A stretch of 64,000 nt of DNA from Methanomicrobium mobile BP (lineage in GTDB: Archaea > Halobacteriota > Methanomicrobia > Methanomicrobiales > Methanomicrobiaceae), in the NCBI RefSeq assembly GCF_000711215.1, contig NZ_JOMF01000004.1, positions 62,001-126,000 on the forward strand, read 5' to 3'. The translations under genes were made by a program, and so were the position numbers. Within the stretch, counting starts at the first letter, position 1. Each line of letters starts with the position of its first letter. Under the pieces are notes generated by a model. That model had not been told where the DNA came from and did no database searches. It worked only from the letters and a program-made list of their open reading frames with translations. Below, piece by piece: positions 52,684 to 61,320 of this stretch.

Positions 52684-53919
52684 TACGGTATCATCGTTTA
52701 TCTTTCCCGAAAGGTAAGAGTTCGGCGCCGCTTTGACGCGGCTGCCTATCCAGCTTCCGGCATTTACCGAGCAGTTTATGCCGAACTGCACGTCGTCGCC
52801 GATAACCGCGCCGAACTTTCTCCTTTTGGTATCTCTGCCGTCACAGCGGATATCTCTTCTGTCGTGGCGGAGATTGGCTACCTTTGTGCCCGCACCGAAG
52901 TTACAGCCCGAACCGATTACGCTGTCGCCGACATAGTTGAAATGCGGAATTTTGGTGCCTTTCATGACTATGCTGTTCTTTATCTCGACGCTGTGACCTA
53001 TATGGCAGTTGTCGCCGACCGAGGTGCAGCCCCTGATATATGCATGCGGACCTATGTCGCAGTCTTTTCCGATTATGCAGTCGCCCTCGATATAGGTGCC
53101 TGATTTGATAACGCTGCCTTCTCCGAGGATGACATTGCCGTGTATGTATACGCCGTCCTCAATCGTTCCTTTGATGAAATCGGAGGCACTGGCGGAGGTG
53201 ACGCCGTCCCCGCCGGCGGTCTTCGCAAAAATCGCCTTTGTCATCTTCTCGTTTGCGTCGAGGAGATTCCACGGCTCGCCGATATCAAACCATGACGAGA
53301 GCGTAAAGTGAGAGAGCATTCCTTTTTCCGCATACTGCATAAGTGCGTCGGGAAGCTCGTATTCGCCGCGTTCGGACAGAGAGAGGCTCTTAAGGATGGC
53401 AAATATGCCGGTATCGAAGAGGTATATGCCGGCATTTACCAGATTGCTCTTCGGCTCTTTGGGTTTTTCCACTATTGAGAGGACTTTGGCGCCGTCGACG
53501 TCCAATACGCCGAAATCCTGCGGATGACTGCTCTCCACCGTGCCAACGCAGGGAACGGAACTCTTCGAGAAGGCGAGGATATCGTCCGAATCGAGGATCA
53601 TGTCGCCGTTTAATAGCATAAACGGACCTTTGAGAAGATTTTCGGTGCACAGGAGAGCGTTTGCGGTTCCCGACTGTTTTCTCTGCACGGCATACCTGAT
53701 CTTTACCCCGAACCGGTCGCCGTCTTTGAAGTAATCCCTGATATCCTGCTCTTTATAGCCGACAACGAGTATGAAGTCCTTTATACCCGCATCGCGGGCG
53801 GAGACAATCAGATGCTCAAGCATTGGTCTGCCAGCGACGGGGAGCATTACCTTGGGTCTTGAGGCTGTCAGCGGACGCATCCTTTTTCCTTCGCCGGCAG
53901 CCAGTATCACGCATTCCAT
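52672..53919 (-). CDS. GlmU-like sugar-1-phosphate nucleotidylyltransferase/acetyltransferase (copy 2)
   Basis: A 415-residue two-domain enzyme. GEGKRMRPLTASRPKVMLPVAGRPMLEHLIV is the nucleotide-binding start, MLLNGDMILDSDDIL the metal site. The beta-helix domain (about 245-415) has GVYIHGNVILGEGSVIKSGTYIEGDCIIGKDCDIGPHAYIRG. The loop NFGAGTKVANLRHDRRDIRCDGRDTKRRKFG is longer than in copy 1 and typical of bifunctional archaeal GlmU proteins, which acetylate glucosamine 1-phosphate. Upstream a 13-bp repeat separates it from glmM. Confidence 0.88.
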   Translation of the reverse strand: MECVILAAGEGKRMRPLTASRPKVMLPVAGRPMLEHLIVSARDAGIKDFILVVGYKEQDIRDYFKDGDRFGVKIRYAVQRKQSGTANALLCTENLLKGPFMLLNGDMILDSDDILAFSKSSVPCVGTVESSHPQDFGVLDVDGAKVLSIVEKPKEPKSNLVNAGIYLFDTGIFAILKSLSLSERGEYELPDALMQYAEKGMLSHFTLSSWFDIGEPWNLLDANEKMTKAIFAKTAGGDGVTSASASDFIKGTIEDGVYIHGNVILGEGSVIKSGTYIEGDCIIGKDCDIGPHAYIRGCTSVGDNCHIGHSVEIKNSIVMKGTKIPHFNYVGDSVIGSGCNFGAGTKVANLRHDRRDIRCDGRDTKRRKFGAVIGDDVQFGINCSVNAGSWIGSRVKAAPNSYLSGKINDDTVLGR

Positions 53920-53932
53920 TCTATCTGTCCGT

Positions 53933-54021
53933 TATCGAATTTAGTATCGAATTTTATTATTGAATTTTACTGTTGAATTTTATTATTGAATTTTACTATC
54001 GAATTATATTATTGTAATCTG
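53933..54021. repeat. 13-bp tandem repeat, about 7 units, upstream of glmU copy 2
   Basis: Units TATCGAATTTTAT, TATTGAATTTTAC, TGTTGAATTTTAT, TATTGAATTTTAC and TATCGAATTATAT follow exactly, with partial units at each end. Confidence 0.85.
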
Positions 54022-54044
54022 TTGTAACCGTTTATTTATTCTCT

Positions 54045-55463
54045 TTATCCGTGGGATAAAGTCTTTCCTGCCGCTTTCAGCATTGTCAGACCTTTTTCCC
54101 GCATCTTTTCGGCACTCGCGGTTGTTTTACCCTCCGCGGTTATCCTTACCTTAGGCTCGGTGCCGCTCGCACGAATCAGGCACCAGCCGTCATCTTCCGT
54201 GATTCTGAGCCCGTCAGTCGGGTTCTCCGCACCCATCGCCGTGAGCACCTCCTTTGCATTTCCGCAGGGGTAGGAACTCCGCAATATCGGATACGAGGGC
54301 ATCTTATCGACGAGTTCCGAGATTTTGTGCTCGGAGGCAATGCTGCAGAAGAGACCTGCGGCATAGATACCGTCGGGGCAGAGCGACATCTCGGGGAAGA
54401 TCCACGCTCCCGAGGCTTCTCCCCCGAAATCGCCCCATGAGAGAAGTTCTTCGGAGACATAGGAGTCGCCGACCGGCGTCCTGCGAACCTCGGCGGTCTC
54501 CTCGATTGCCATTGAGGCATCGACGGTCGTAACCACGTGCTTTGCCCCCAGAAACTCCGCAAAGAGCATCATGAGGTGGTCTCCGCTGATGTAGCGTCCC
54601 TTCTCGTCGAAACCCATGAATCTGTCGGCATCGCCGTCGTGGACAATCGCACCGTTCGCGCCGCGTTTCAGGACGAAATCATGAATGTAGGGCAGATTTG
54701 CCTCCAGCGGCTCGGAAGGCCGTGCAAAGACTCCGCCCGGGGTGCAGTTTATGCACGCGGCATTAACGCCCGCGTCCGCAAGGAGACTTGGGGTTATCAC
54801 CGAGCCGGCACCGCAACCGCAGTCAACGACCATGCGGAGCTTTTCGCTTATATCAAACGAGTCCAGAATCTTATACTTATGCGGCGTTATGATATCTTCG
54901 GCGGACACCGTCCCCTGATTCTCCCACGAGGCTTTTCCTGACGGTTTGCCCCCTTCAAAAGCCGCGATTCGCCTCTCCGTTATTGCCTGCTGCCTCTTAG
55001 TGAACGCGGATCCGTCGGGATTTAAGAGTTTTAAGCCGTTGAACTCCTCGGGATTATGCGATGCCGTGATACAGCAGGAGAACGAGGTATTCCTGCCCGC
55101 ATATGCGACCGTGGGTGTCGGGGCAATGCCGCCGTCGATTACCTTTGCGCCGTAATGAAGAGCGCCGGCGGTAAACGCGTCCTGAAGAATCTTTCCGCTC
55201 GTCCTGCAGTCGCGTCCCGTCATTATAGTCAGTTTTGCGGGTTTTGACGGTTTTGAGAGATTTGACGATTTTGTCAGTTCTGTCGGTTTTGCAGCCTTTG
55301 ACGATTTTGACGAATCCGCAAAAGAATCTGCGCAGGAAAAAAGAGTCTCGGAGTCGGATGAATTAGGGGTATCTTCGCAGGAAACCGCCATTCCCGTTTT
55401 AAGAGCGAGAAAGAGGAGTTCACTGTCGTATATCTTTCTGATTCCCGATGAGCCGAACAGCAT
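54045..55463 (-). CDS. glmM: Phosphoglucosamine mutase-like (phosphohexomutase) with N-terminal insertion
   Basis: A 472-residue phosphohexomutase. It begins MLFGSSGIRKIYDSELL; the phosphoserine loop is CCITASHNPEEFNGLKLL (Ser about 139), the metal loop is VHDGDADRFMGFDE, the sugar loop GEASGAWIFPE and the C-terminal RASGTEPKVRIT. It probably converts GlcN-6-P to GlcN-1-P. Residues about 28-79 are a Ser/Lys/Thr-rich insertion between the first strand and GRDCRTSG, with ten tripeptides of K-x-[STA] type encoded by a 9-bp repeat. A TATA-like ATATATATC at 55489-55498 suits a leaderless start at 55463. Confidence 0.9.
   Translation of the reverse strand: MLFGSSGIRKIYDSELLFLALKTGMAVSCEDTPNSSDSETLFSCADSFADSSKSSKAAKPTELTKSSNLSKPSKPAKLTIMTGRDCRTSGKILQDAFTAGALHYGAKVIDGGIAPTPTVAYAGRNTSFSCCITASHNPEEFNGLKLLNPDGSAFTKRQQAITERRIAAFEGGKPSGKASWENQGTVSAEDIITPHKYKILDSFDISEKLRMVVDCGCGAGSVITPSLLADAGVNAACINCTPGGVFARPSEPLEANLPYIHDFVLKRGANGAIVHDGDADRFMGFDEKGRYISGDHLMMLFAEFLGAKHVVTTVDASMAIEETAEVRRTPVGDSYVSEELLSWGDFGGEASGAWIFPEMSLCPDGIYAAGLFCSIASEHKISELVDKMPSYPILRSSYPCGNAKEVLTAMGAENPTDGLRITEDDGWCLIRASGTEPKVRITAEGKTTASAEKMREKGLTMLKAAGKTLSHG
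55232..55312 (-). repeat. In-frame 9-bp repeat (9 units) in glmM
   Basis: Consecutive units such as GTTTTGCGG, GTTTTGACG, GATTTGACG and ATTTTGACG on the plus strand encode tripeptides such as KPA, KPS and KSS on the minus strand. Confidence 0.8.
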
Positions 55464-55518
55464 ATACTATCTGATTTTTCTTAATACTTGATATATATTC
55501 GGAATTAAACGGTTAGAA

Positions 55519-56187
55519 TCATCGCCTGCCGTAGGGACAATGATGTTTTCTGCCGTGCATGACGCAGAATCCCGTGACGGCGGGACCGATGAAGATCAGT
55601 TCCTTTGAAGCGCAATCGCCGTTTCCACAGTTTCCGTCGTTTCCGAAGTATCTCTCGGTTACGGCAAGCTTCTCCTTATCGAAGAGACCGTCGCCGGAGA
55701 CAAGGATGACGTCGGCATCCTCGGGTTTGCCGACAAGGGTAACACGCTTTTCGGGGTAAAGCGAGCCTGCCTCAAGGAGCATGCCCTCGAGATTCGTGAG
55801 GCAGCCGTTCAGATATACCTTTTTCCCCGCGATTTGAGCTGTCAGCTCATCAAGGCAGGCTTTATGCGATTCTTCGCCGCAGGCACGTCCTTTTCTGGTA
55901 AAGCACATGAAATTCGAGATGACGTTTAAGATTGCGCATGCCGCCGTTCTCTGAACGGGCGACTTCAGCGGGCTGTCAAACATGAACGAGACCTTGGATG
56001 TCGCATCGAGCGGAAACGAGGTTGAGAGTTCCGAGACCCTGCCGCCGTATTCCGTGACAACCGTTATTCCGTCCTCATAGGGACAGCCTGCCGATGCCGT
56101 GGGAGATATTCTTACGAGTCCGTCCTCGCAGCCGCTGCCGAAGATGCGGTTTTCGAGTATTTTTACGGCATCGGAGACTATGCTCAT
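55519..56187 (-). CDS. DUF364/DUF4213-like Rossmann-fold protein
   Basis: A 222-residue protein resembling the DUF4213 plus DUF364 family, associated with metal or heavy-metal-chelator handling in anaerobes; function not proven. The N-terminal half has VRISPTASAGCPYEDGITVVTEYG, the C-terminal half a Rossmann-like KRVTLVGKPEDADVILVSGDGLFD and IFIGPAVTGFC. It ends in a His/Cys-rich tail, HGRKHHCPYGRR. A GNDGNCGNGDC loop (residues about 187-197) comes from 9-bp units of GGAAAC type. ATG 56187 overlaps the upstream stop (ATGA), and GGAG gives the ribosome binding site. Confidence 0.6.
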   Translation of the reverse strand: MSIVSDAVKILENRIFGSGCEDGLVRISPTASAGCPYEDGITVVTEYGGRVSELSTSFPLDATSKVSFMFDSPLKSPVQRTAACAILNVISNFMCFTRKGRACGEESHKACLDELTAQIAGKKVYLNGCLTNLEGMLLEAGSLYPEKRVTLVGKPEDADVILVSGDGLFDKEKLAVTERYFGNDGNCGNGDCASKELIFIGPAVTGFCVMHGRKHHCPYGRR

Positions 56188-56831
56188 ATCTTCTCCTTTT
56201 CGCCGCCGACAGAGCCGCGTTCGCGTCCGGCAATATCCGAGAGAATTATCCTTGCCGGCGCTCCGTCGAGACCCTTCAGTCTGAGCGGCAGGGCAATCAT
56301 ATTGTAGACACCCGCGGTTACGAACGAGAGGTCCAGAAGTTCCGCACATATGACGTTATTCGAGAGAAGGCGGGTGTGAACACTGCCGTTTCCGCCGAAG
56401 GACTCTATCGAGGGTGTATCAATGCCTATGAAGATTACTCCCTCGTTTAAGAGGTATTCCGCCGCCTCATTGGTCAGATGCGGATAATTATCCGTGAAAC
56501 TCCGCTTACCCGAGAACGAGGTCTTGAGCAGGACACGCTTTGCCCCCTTTACCTTACCTTCAAGGTCGTATCTGCCTATCGAGCCGAAGTTTGCCGAGAG
56601 GTCGATGACTCTTGCTTCGCCCATTAAGGTCTCGAAGGGGATTCTGTCGACCGTAATGCCGCTGCTTATGTAGTGCGACGGCGCATCCAGATGTGTCCCG
56701 CTGTGCGTGGATAAAGAGAGAGCCGAGACTCTGCACCCCTTCTCTTCCTTTTGTTTTACCGAGATCGCGGGGTCGCCCGGGTAGACCATCATATCGCCGT
56801 CAAAAGCCCGTGTTATGTCATGGAATGCCAT
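56184..56831 (-). CDS. Cyclase/kynurenine-formamidase-like hydrolase
   Basis: A 215-residue metal-dependent hydrolase of the cyclase family. LSTHSGTHLDAPSHYI (about 41-56) supplies the metal-binding His and Asp residues, and IGIDTPSIESFG the second conserved part. Family members hydrolyse N-formylkynurenine, but few methanogens degrade tryptophan this way, so another amide or lactone is as likely. It starts 29 bp after the sufB stop and overlaps the DUF364-like gene by 4 bp, so they are likely cotranscribed. Confidence 0.85.
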   Translation of the reverse strand: MAFHDITRAFDGDMMVYPGDPAISVKQKEEKGCRVSALSLSTHSGTHLDAPSHYISSGITVDRIPFETLMGEARVIDLSANFGSIGRYDLEGKVKGAKRVLLKTSFSGKRSFTDNYPHLTNEAAEYLLNEGVIFIGIDTPSIESFGGNGSVHTRLLSNNVICAELLDLSFVTAGVYNMIALPLRLKGLDGAPARIILSDIAGRERGSVGGEKEKI

Positions 56832-56860
56832 TGTAATGTAAAAAAATTGAAATCAATTTA

Positions 56861-57976
56861 TCAGAATCCGGATTCGGCGGCGTTTATCACGGCGTCAATC
56901 TTCTTCTGAAGCGAGTCGGGAAGTCCGTTTATCTTGACGTCAAGGAATCCGCGGATGATGGTCGCGGTCGCCTCCTCCTCGTTGAGTCCCCTTGCCATGA
57001 GATACTCTATCTCGTCGCGGGCAATCTTTCCTACCGCAGCCTCGTGGGATATCTCGGTGTTAGTGAGCTGTCCCTCTATTTCGGGAACGGCATGAATTGT
57101 GCCGTCTTTGAGGATGAGTCCCTTGCACTCGATATGACCTTTGGTACCGTCGGCGGCGCCTACGATACGCGAACGCGAGATTGCCTTGCCGCCCGTCGTT
57201 ATGAGCCTGGATATAATCTCGGCACAGGCACCTTCGGCGTTGAGGAGAGCGCCCTGACCCATATCGAGCTCGGAGCCTTCGTGAGCGATGATGACGGAGT
57301 TGAATCTGGCGACCGAGTTTTTGCCGACAAGGTTCGCGACCGGATACATCTGGACATAGCCGACGGGATTCATGCTGACGTAGTTGGAGAGGAAGGTTCC
57401 GTTCTCCTCGACCACGGTGCCGCTGCGGGGAAGAACGCGGATATTCTCGCCCCATGTGTGAATCATGGTATTGCTTACGAGAGCGTTCTTACCTACATAG
57501 GTCTCGGTAATGCCGTAATGCGTGCCTTCTTTTCGACCGATACTGCTCGTGCAGCCCGTAATCAGGTGAAGTTCGGCGCCCTCTTCGGCGACGATGATAT
57601 TGTGGACGGTCTGGACCTCGGATTTCTGCATAAAGAGGCAGGACTGGAGCGGGAATATGTTCTTGCTTCCCTTTCTTGCGATTACGGCGAAACCTCTCGG
57701 ACCCTCCTCCTCTTCGCGTTTTGCTACAAAGCGGGTGTATTCGTCCTTATCGCGGTCGACGATATTCCAGAATTTTTCTTTGAGCCAGTCGTATTTTTTG
57801 AGCGCGATATCGATTGGGAGCATCTCAATGCCTTCAATCTTTGATTCCGAGTGATGAATGTGCTGATCCGTCTGGATGAAACTGCCCGAACGGTTGGATT
57901 CATCGAGTTCGATGCCGCCCATCTCGAGACGTTTTTTGTCTTCTTCGGAGATATCGGGGATTAGTTCTTCTGACAT
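56861..57976 (-). CDS. sufB: Fe-S cluster scaffold SufB/SufD-family protein
   Basis: A 371-residue SufBD protein of the Fe-S assembly machinery. The single right-handed beta-helix core covers about 90-320, with HSSIGRKEGTHYGITE-like elements and the C-terminal SufBD ending EISHEAAVGKIARDEIEYLMARGLNEEEATATIIRGF. Archaea with only SufB and SufC are common. ATG 57976 is preferred over GTG 57985 since GGAG is then well spaced. It overlaps the sufC stop by 16 bp. Confidence 0.93.
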   Translation of the reverse strand: MSEELIPDISEEDKKRLEMGGIELDESNRSGSFIQTDQHIHHSESKIEGIEMLPIDIALKKYDWLKEKFWNIVDRDKDEYTRFVAKREEEEGPRGFAVIARKGSKNIFPLQSCLFMQKSEVQTVHNIIVAEEGAELHLITGCTSSIGRKEGTHYGITETYVGKNALVSNTMIHTWGENIRVLPRSGTVVEENGTFLSNYVSMNPVGYVQMYPVANLVGKNSVARFNSVIIAHEGSELDMGQGALLNAEGACAEIISRLITTGGKAISRSRIVGAADGTKGHIECKGLILKDGTIHAVPEIEGQLTNTEISHEAAVGKIARDEIEYLMARGLNEEEATATIIRGFLDVKINGLPDSLQKKIDAVINAAESGF

Positions 57977-58692
57977 CTGATGCACTCCCCGTATCCTTTT
58001 TCCTGAATTAATTTGAGAATTTCACGCGGATTTCCGTGGCATTTTATCTCGCCGTTGCAGAGCATGTGACCGGCATCGGCTTCGATGTAGTCGAGGATAT
58101 ATCCCGTATGGGTGATGATAAGCCCCGATTTGTTTCTGTGCACGATGTGGCGGTCTTTCTCGAGAAGGGTCGCTATGGATTTGCCGATAAGGGCAATGTT
58201 CTCGAGGTCGACGCCGCTTTCGGGCTCGTCGAGCATGATGAAATCCGGGTTCTGGACAAGAAGCTGTAGGATCTCGCTTCTCTTGATTTCTCCGCCCGAG
58301 AAACCGGCGTTGACGTCACGACCCATGAAATCGGACATCTTCATCCTTTCCCCGAATCTGCCTATGCTCTCGGGGGAGCAGTTGGCAACGGCGTTGAGCA
58401 GTTTTCCGAGTTTGAGTCCCGAGAGTGTCGGCGGACGCTGGAACATCATTCCCATTCCGTATCTTGCACGTTCGTCGAGGGGCACTTCGGTTATGTCGCG
58501 GCCTTTAAAGTATATTTTGCCTTCCGTTATTTTGTAACCGGAGAATCCCATTATCGTGCGCAGTAATGTGGTCTTTCCCGAGCCGTTGGGCCCCATGAGA
58601 ACATGGGTTTCGCCGTCGCCGATAGCAAGACTGACGCCATGCAGGACCTCCTTGCCGTCGATCTCCACATGCAGATTTTCAATATTCAGCAT
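57961..58692 (-). CDS. sufC: Fe-S cluster assembly ATPase SufC
   Basis: A 243-residue ABC-type ATPase. MLNIENLHVEIDGKEVLHGVSL opens it; Walker A MGPNGSGKTTLLRTIMGF; Q-loop MFQRPPTLSG; signature FSGGEIKRSEILQLL; Walker B FIMLDEPESGVD; H-loop IITHTG. These match SufC, which energises SufB. ATG 58692 has GGTGA 8 bases upstream; a longer frame to 58755 is not needed. The promoter region has degenerate CGAAC repeats. Confidence 0.95.
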   Translation of the reverse strand: MLNIENLHVEIDGKEVLHGVSLAIGDGETHVLMGPNGSGKTTLLRTIMGFSGYKITEGKIYFKGRDITEVPLDERARYGMGMMFQRPPTLSGLKLGKLLNAVANCSPESIGRFGERMKMSDFMGRDVNAGFSGGEIKRSEILQLLVQNPDFIMLDEPESGVDLENIALIGKSIATLLEKDRHIVHRNKSGLIITHTGYILDYIEADAGHMLCNGEIKCHGNPREILKLIQEKGYGECIRCQKN

Positions 58693-58999
58693 ATTCCATT
58701 CACCAGTTTTCCGTGTGATCTGTCTACAGATTATGATCATATTTGAATATAGCAATGTCGAAAAATTCCAAACCCTGTTTCAAAGATCGGTGCCTCAAAG
58801 ATCGGTGCCGAACAACTCATTCAAAAACGTTCGACATATTACGAACGATTTATGCAATATATTAAATCATGTACGAACAATTTTTACTTACAATAAGTAT
58901 CAAAGAACGAATCCTCAGATATGTCGAATAATATTTCCGAAAAATCACTTTCGCACCGCACGGCTTAGTTGGATATATATGTCTGAGCAATCATTGCGC
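58693..58999. other. Promoter region upstream of sufCB
   Basis: Contains the perfect 15-bp duplication at 58780-58809 and CGAAC/CGAAT motifs at 58809, 58842, 58874 and 58908, about 32-34 bp apart. These may be operator-like sites. GGATATATATG at 58971 would serve the rightward small ORF as TATA box. Confidence 0.35.
58780..58809. repeat. Perfect 15-bp tandem duplication
   Basis: TCAAAGATCGGTGCC occurs twice head to tail, upstream of sufC. Confidence 0.85.
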
Positions 59000-59266
59000 A
59001 TGTCAGAAACCTTCTATTATATTGCTAAAAGAGCCGTATTCGAACGACAGATAATCAGAAAAAGTCAGTTTTCAAAGAACTTTGACTGCGGCATGAGCGG
59101 TACGGGCAATACATGCGGCTCAAGAGGCTTCGCGGACTTCGGAGGCGCAAGCGTCCTATACGGTCCCTGCAATTTCGGAAAACTCTGCGGTTTGGGGGAC
59201 TGCCGCAATTTCGCCGATGTCTCCGAGCGCGATGCCGTTCCCGCGGGGACAATAATCGAATGCTGA
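59000..59266 (+). CDS. Small Cys/Gly-rich hypothetical ORF
   Basis: An 88-codon ORF with codon use similar to real genes nearby. A TATA-like GGATATATATG lies about 20-29 bp upstream of ATG 59000, fitting leaderless expression; an ATG at 58979 lies inside this box. The N-terminal half is basic (AKRAVFERQIIRKSQF). The C-terminal half is rich in Cys and Gly with six cysteines (CGMSG, NTCGSRG, YGPCNFGKLCGLGDCRNF, and the final EC). It has no recognised family. It precedes a radical SAM gene by 119 bp. It could also be a non-coding product of local repeats. Confidence 0.35.
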   Translation: MSETFYYIAKRAVFERQIIRKSQFSKNFDCGMSGTGNTCGSRGFADFGGASVLYGPCNFGKLCGLGDCRNFADVSERDAVPAGTIIEC

Positions 59267-59310
59267 AGGTATTACCTGAATTACCCGATAGACGAAACAA
59301 GCGCCGAATA

Positions 59311-59385
59311 TGAGCACTTGCCGTAAGCACTGATGCAACTACTTGATTCAAGCACTGATGTGAGCACGTGATATGAGCACCGGAT
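59311..59385. repeat. 13-bp degenerate GAGCAC repeat
   Basis: TGAGCACTTGCCG, TAAGCACTGATGC, AAGCACTGATG, TGAGCACGTGATA and TGAGCACCGGATA lead directly into the ATG of the radical SAM gene. Confidence 0.65.
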
Positions 59386-60639
59386 ATGTCCGAGTTCCTG
59401 CGTAATCTGGATGAACTGACCCGCGAGGCGGTTTTTGAAGAGTCTGCGACAGACACGGAGACAGTGACGGAGACGTCATACAACGGCAGCGGGAGGGGAT
59501 GCTGCGGCAACGGCAATCCGGACGGGGACTGGAAAAGCCTCTTTTACGATCCGCTGGCGGCAAACAACGTCACCGAAGATCACAGATCGCGCTGTCGTCC
59601 CTGCAAGATACTTACATCGCTTCTCCATGCCGAATGTGAATACGACTGCGCCTATTGCAGAGTCTGCAAACGAAAGACGCCGGCGTCCGTGACCCCGAAG
59701 GAGATGGCGGATTACTTCGTGAAAAATTGGATAAACGGCAGATACGGCGGTATTTTCCTGAGTTCCGGCATCAGCGGCGACGTAGACGGCATAATGGCGG
59801 AGATAATCGAGACCAGCGAGCGTATACGAAATGCGGGGTTCAACGGCTATATGCACCTGAAGATCCTCCCGGGCGCAAACCGAAGCGACATCGATGCCGC
59901 CGCCGCAATCGCCACACGCGTCAGCCTGAACGTCGAGACCACGTCGCGGGCGCACATGAGCGAGATTGCGAATCTGAAAGACTATACGCAGGATATAATG
60001 AAGAGGCTCGACTGGCTCGGTGCGGATGCACCGGGGAAGCATACCACGCAGTTCATAGTCGGCGCCGCGGACGAGAGCGACCGCGAGATTATCTCCTGCA
60101 TGTCGCATCTCTATAAAAAGACAATGCCGGCAAGAATTTATTTCTCGGCATTTGCGGGGCAAAAAAACACGCCGATGGAGTTTCACCCGAATACGCCCGA
60201 ATGGCGCACGAACAGGCTTTATCAGACGGATTATCTCCTGAGGAAATACGGGTTCAAAGCCGACGAATTATGCTCGGTACTGGACGAAAAAGAATTCCTT
60301 CAGAATGCCGATCCGAAGATGCTTCTTGCCGAAAATCTGCCGCGAATCGATATAAAGACCGCGAATTACGAACAGCTCCTAAGGATACCCGGGATAGGCC
60401 CCGTCAGCGCCAGAAACATATGTCGTTTCAGAACCGAAGCACTAAAAGGAAGAGCACGAAAAAGAAAGAGAATTGCAAATCCGACAGGCACTTCGGGTAA
60501 CGAAAAAAAAGGATATCCTAACGCGGTTGCGGAAGATTGCGACTGGTCAACCGTCTACAGCATGATACCCGCAAAATCACTGCCGTATATCATACTTAGG
60601 GACAGCGGCATACAGAGCCGAATCGATGAATATATCTGA
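59386..60639 (+). CDS. Radical SAM protein with helix-hairpin-helix domain (putative DNA modification/repair, COG4277-like)
   Basis: A 417-residue protein. CEYDCAYCRVC (about 83-93) is the CxxxCxxC site for the radical SAM [4Fe-4S] cluster; LSSGISGDVDGI, MHLKILPG and LNVETTS are later barrel strands. IDIKTANYEQLLRIPGIGPVSARNI is a helix-hairpin-helix DNA-binding motif. Bacterial relatives are linked with DNA metabolism and sit next to a uracil-DNA glycosylase-like gene; no such partner is seen here. The N-terminus (about 15-45) has Thr/Glu- and Gly/Asn/Cys-rich insertions, and another basic insertion (GRARKRKRIANPTGTSGN) follows the HhH. Confidence 0.82.
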   Translation: MSEFLRNLDELTREAVFEESATDTETVTETSYNGSGRGCCGNGNPDGDWKSLFYDPLAANNVTEDHRSRCRPCKILTSLLHAECEYDCAYCRVCKRKTPASVTPKEMADYFVKNWINGRYGGIFLSSGISGDVDGIMAEIIETSERIRNAGFNGYMHLKILPGANRSDIDAAAAIATRVSLNVETTSRAHMSEIANLKDYTQDIMKRLDWLGADAPGKHTTQFIVGAADESDREIISCMSHLYKKTMPARIYFSAFAGQKNTPMEFHPNTPEWRTNRLYQTDYLLRKYGFKADELCSVLDEKEFLQNADPKMLLAENLPRIDIKTANYEQLLRIPGIGPVSARNICRFRTEALKGRARKRKRIANPTGTSGNEKKGYPNAVAEDCDWSTVYSMIPAKSLPYIILRDSGIQSRIDEYI

Positions 60640-60755
60640 ATATTTGACATTTAGGCAGATTTCGAAGATATTTACAGTGTCTCCGTGATGGCGAACGGCA
60701 GGGAATTACATCAAAACAGACACAATCTTAAACTTAAAAACTCCATATTTTCCTC

Positions 60756-61139
60756 ATGGAAGAAGAATTACCCGAATACAATATCTGCCCGAAATGCGGC
60801 AGAAGAAGCACCCCGTACAGCGAGACATGCTGGTATTGCAAGACGCCGTTCTTCAAATCGCAGGATGAGATTGAAGAGACCGTGCAGGAATCACCCGCGG
60901 AAGAAGAGATTGAGACCGTCACCCCGTGCCGCCTTGAAAGCATGAACTTTGCTGAGCGTATGTTTGCCTATAATCTGCTCTTAAACGGCGAAATGCTCCT
61001 CGAATTCTGCGACTGCGAGATATGCAGAAACGCCTACAACGACCTCAAGGAACTTCTGAACGCGGCCGGCGCCGAGATCAGGGACGATACGGAGAGCATC
61101 CGCGGAATTACCTTTGACATGTCCGTGCTCAACTTCTGA
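60756..61139 (+). CDS. Small zinc-ribbon protein
   Basis: A 127-residue acidic protein. ICPKCGRRSTPYSETCWYCKTPFF (residues about 10-33) is a CxxC...CxxC zinc ribbon. A Glu-rich linker follows, and the C-terminal half is a helical domain with CDCEICRNAYNDLKELL. No family is identified. AACTTAAAAA about 20-30 bp before the ATG is a possible TATA element. It lies downstream of the radical SAM gene and may be independent. Confidence 0.7.
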   Translation: MEEELPEYNICPKCGRRSTPYSETCWYCKTPFFKSQDEIEETVQESPAEEEIETVTPCRLESMNFAERMFAYNLLLNGEMLLEFCDCEICRNAYNDLKELLNAAGAEIRDDTESIRGITFDMSVLNF

Positions 61140-61144
61140 AACGG

Positions 61145-61209
61145 CAGAATATTTCAAGAATCAGAAAATATTTCTTTCAGATTTCAATTTTTTTTCAGAT
61201 ATTTTAAAA
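61145..61209. repeat. 16-18 bp repeat with T runs
   Basis: CAGAATATTTCAAGAAT, CAGAAAATATTTCTTT, CAGATTTCAATTTTTTTT and CAGATATTTTAAAA follow in order after the zinc-ribbon gene. The T-runs may also terminate its transcript. Confidence 0.7.
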
Positions 61210-61320
61210 AAAAAAGAGTTTTAGAGATTTTCTGATTTTCTGGTGTATTGCAGGCAAATTGCTCGTTTATTTCCGGTTAATTACTGCATTATTACCTGCA
61301 TATAGCGCCCTTTACGCAAT

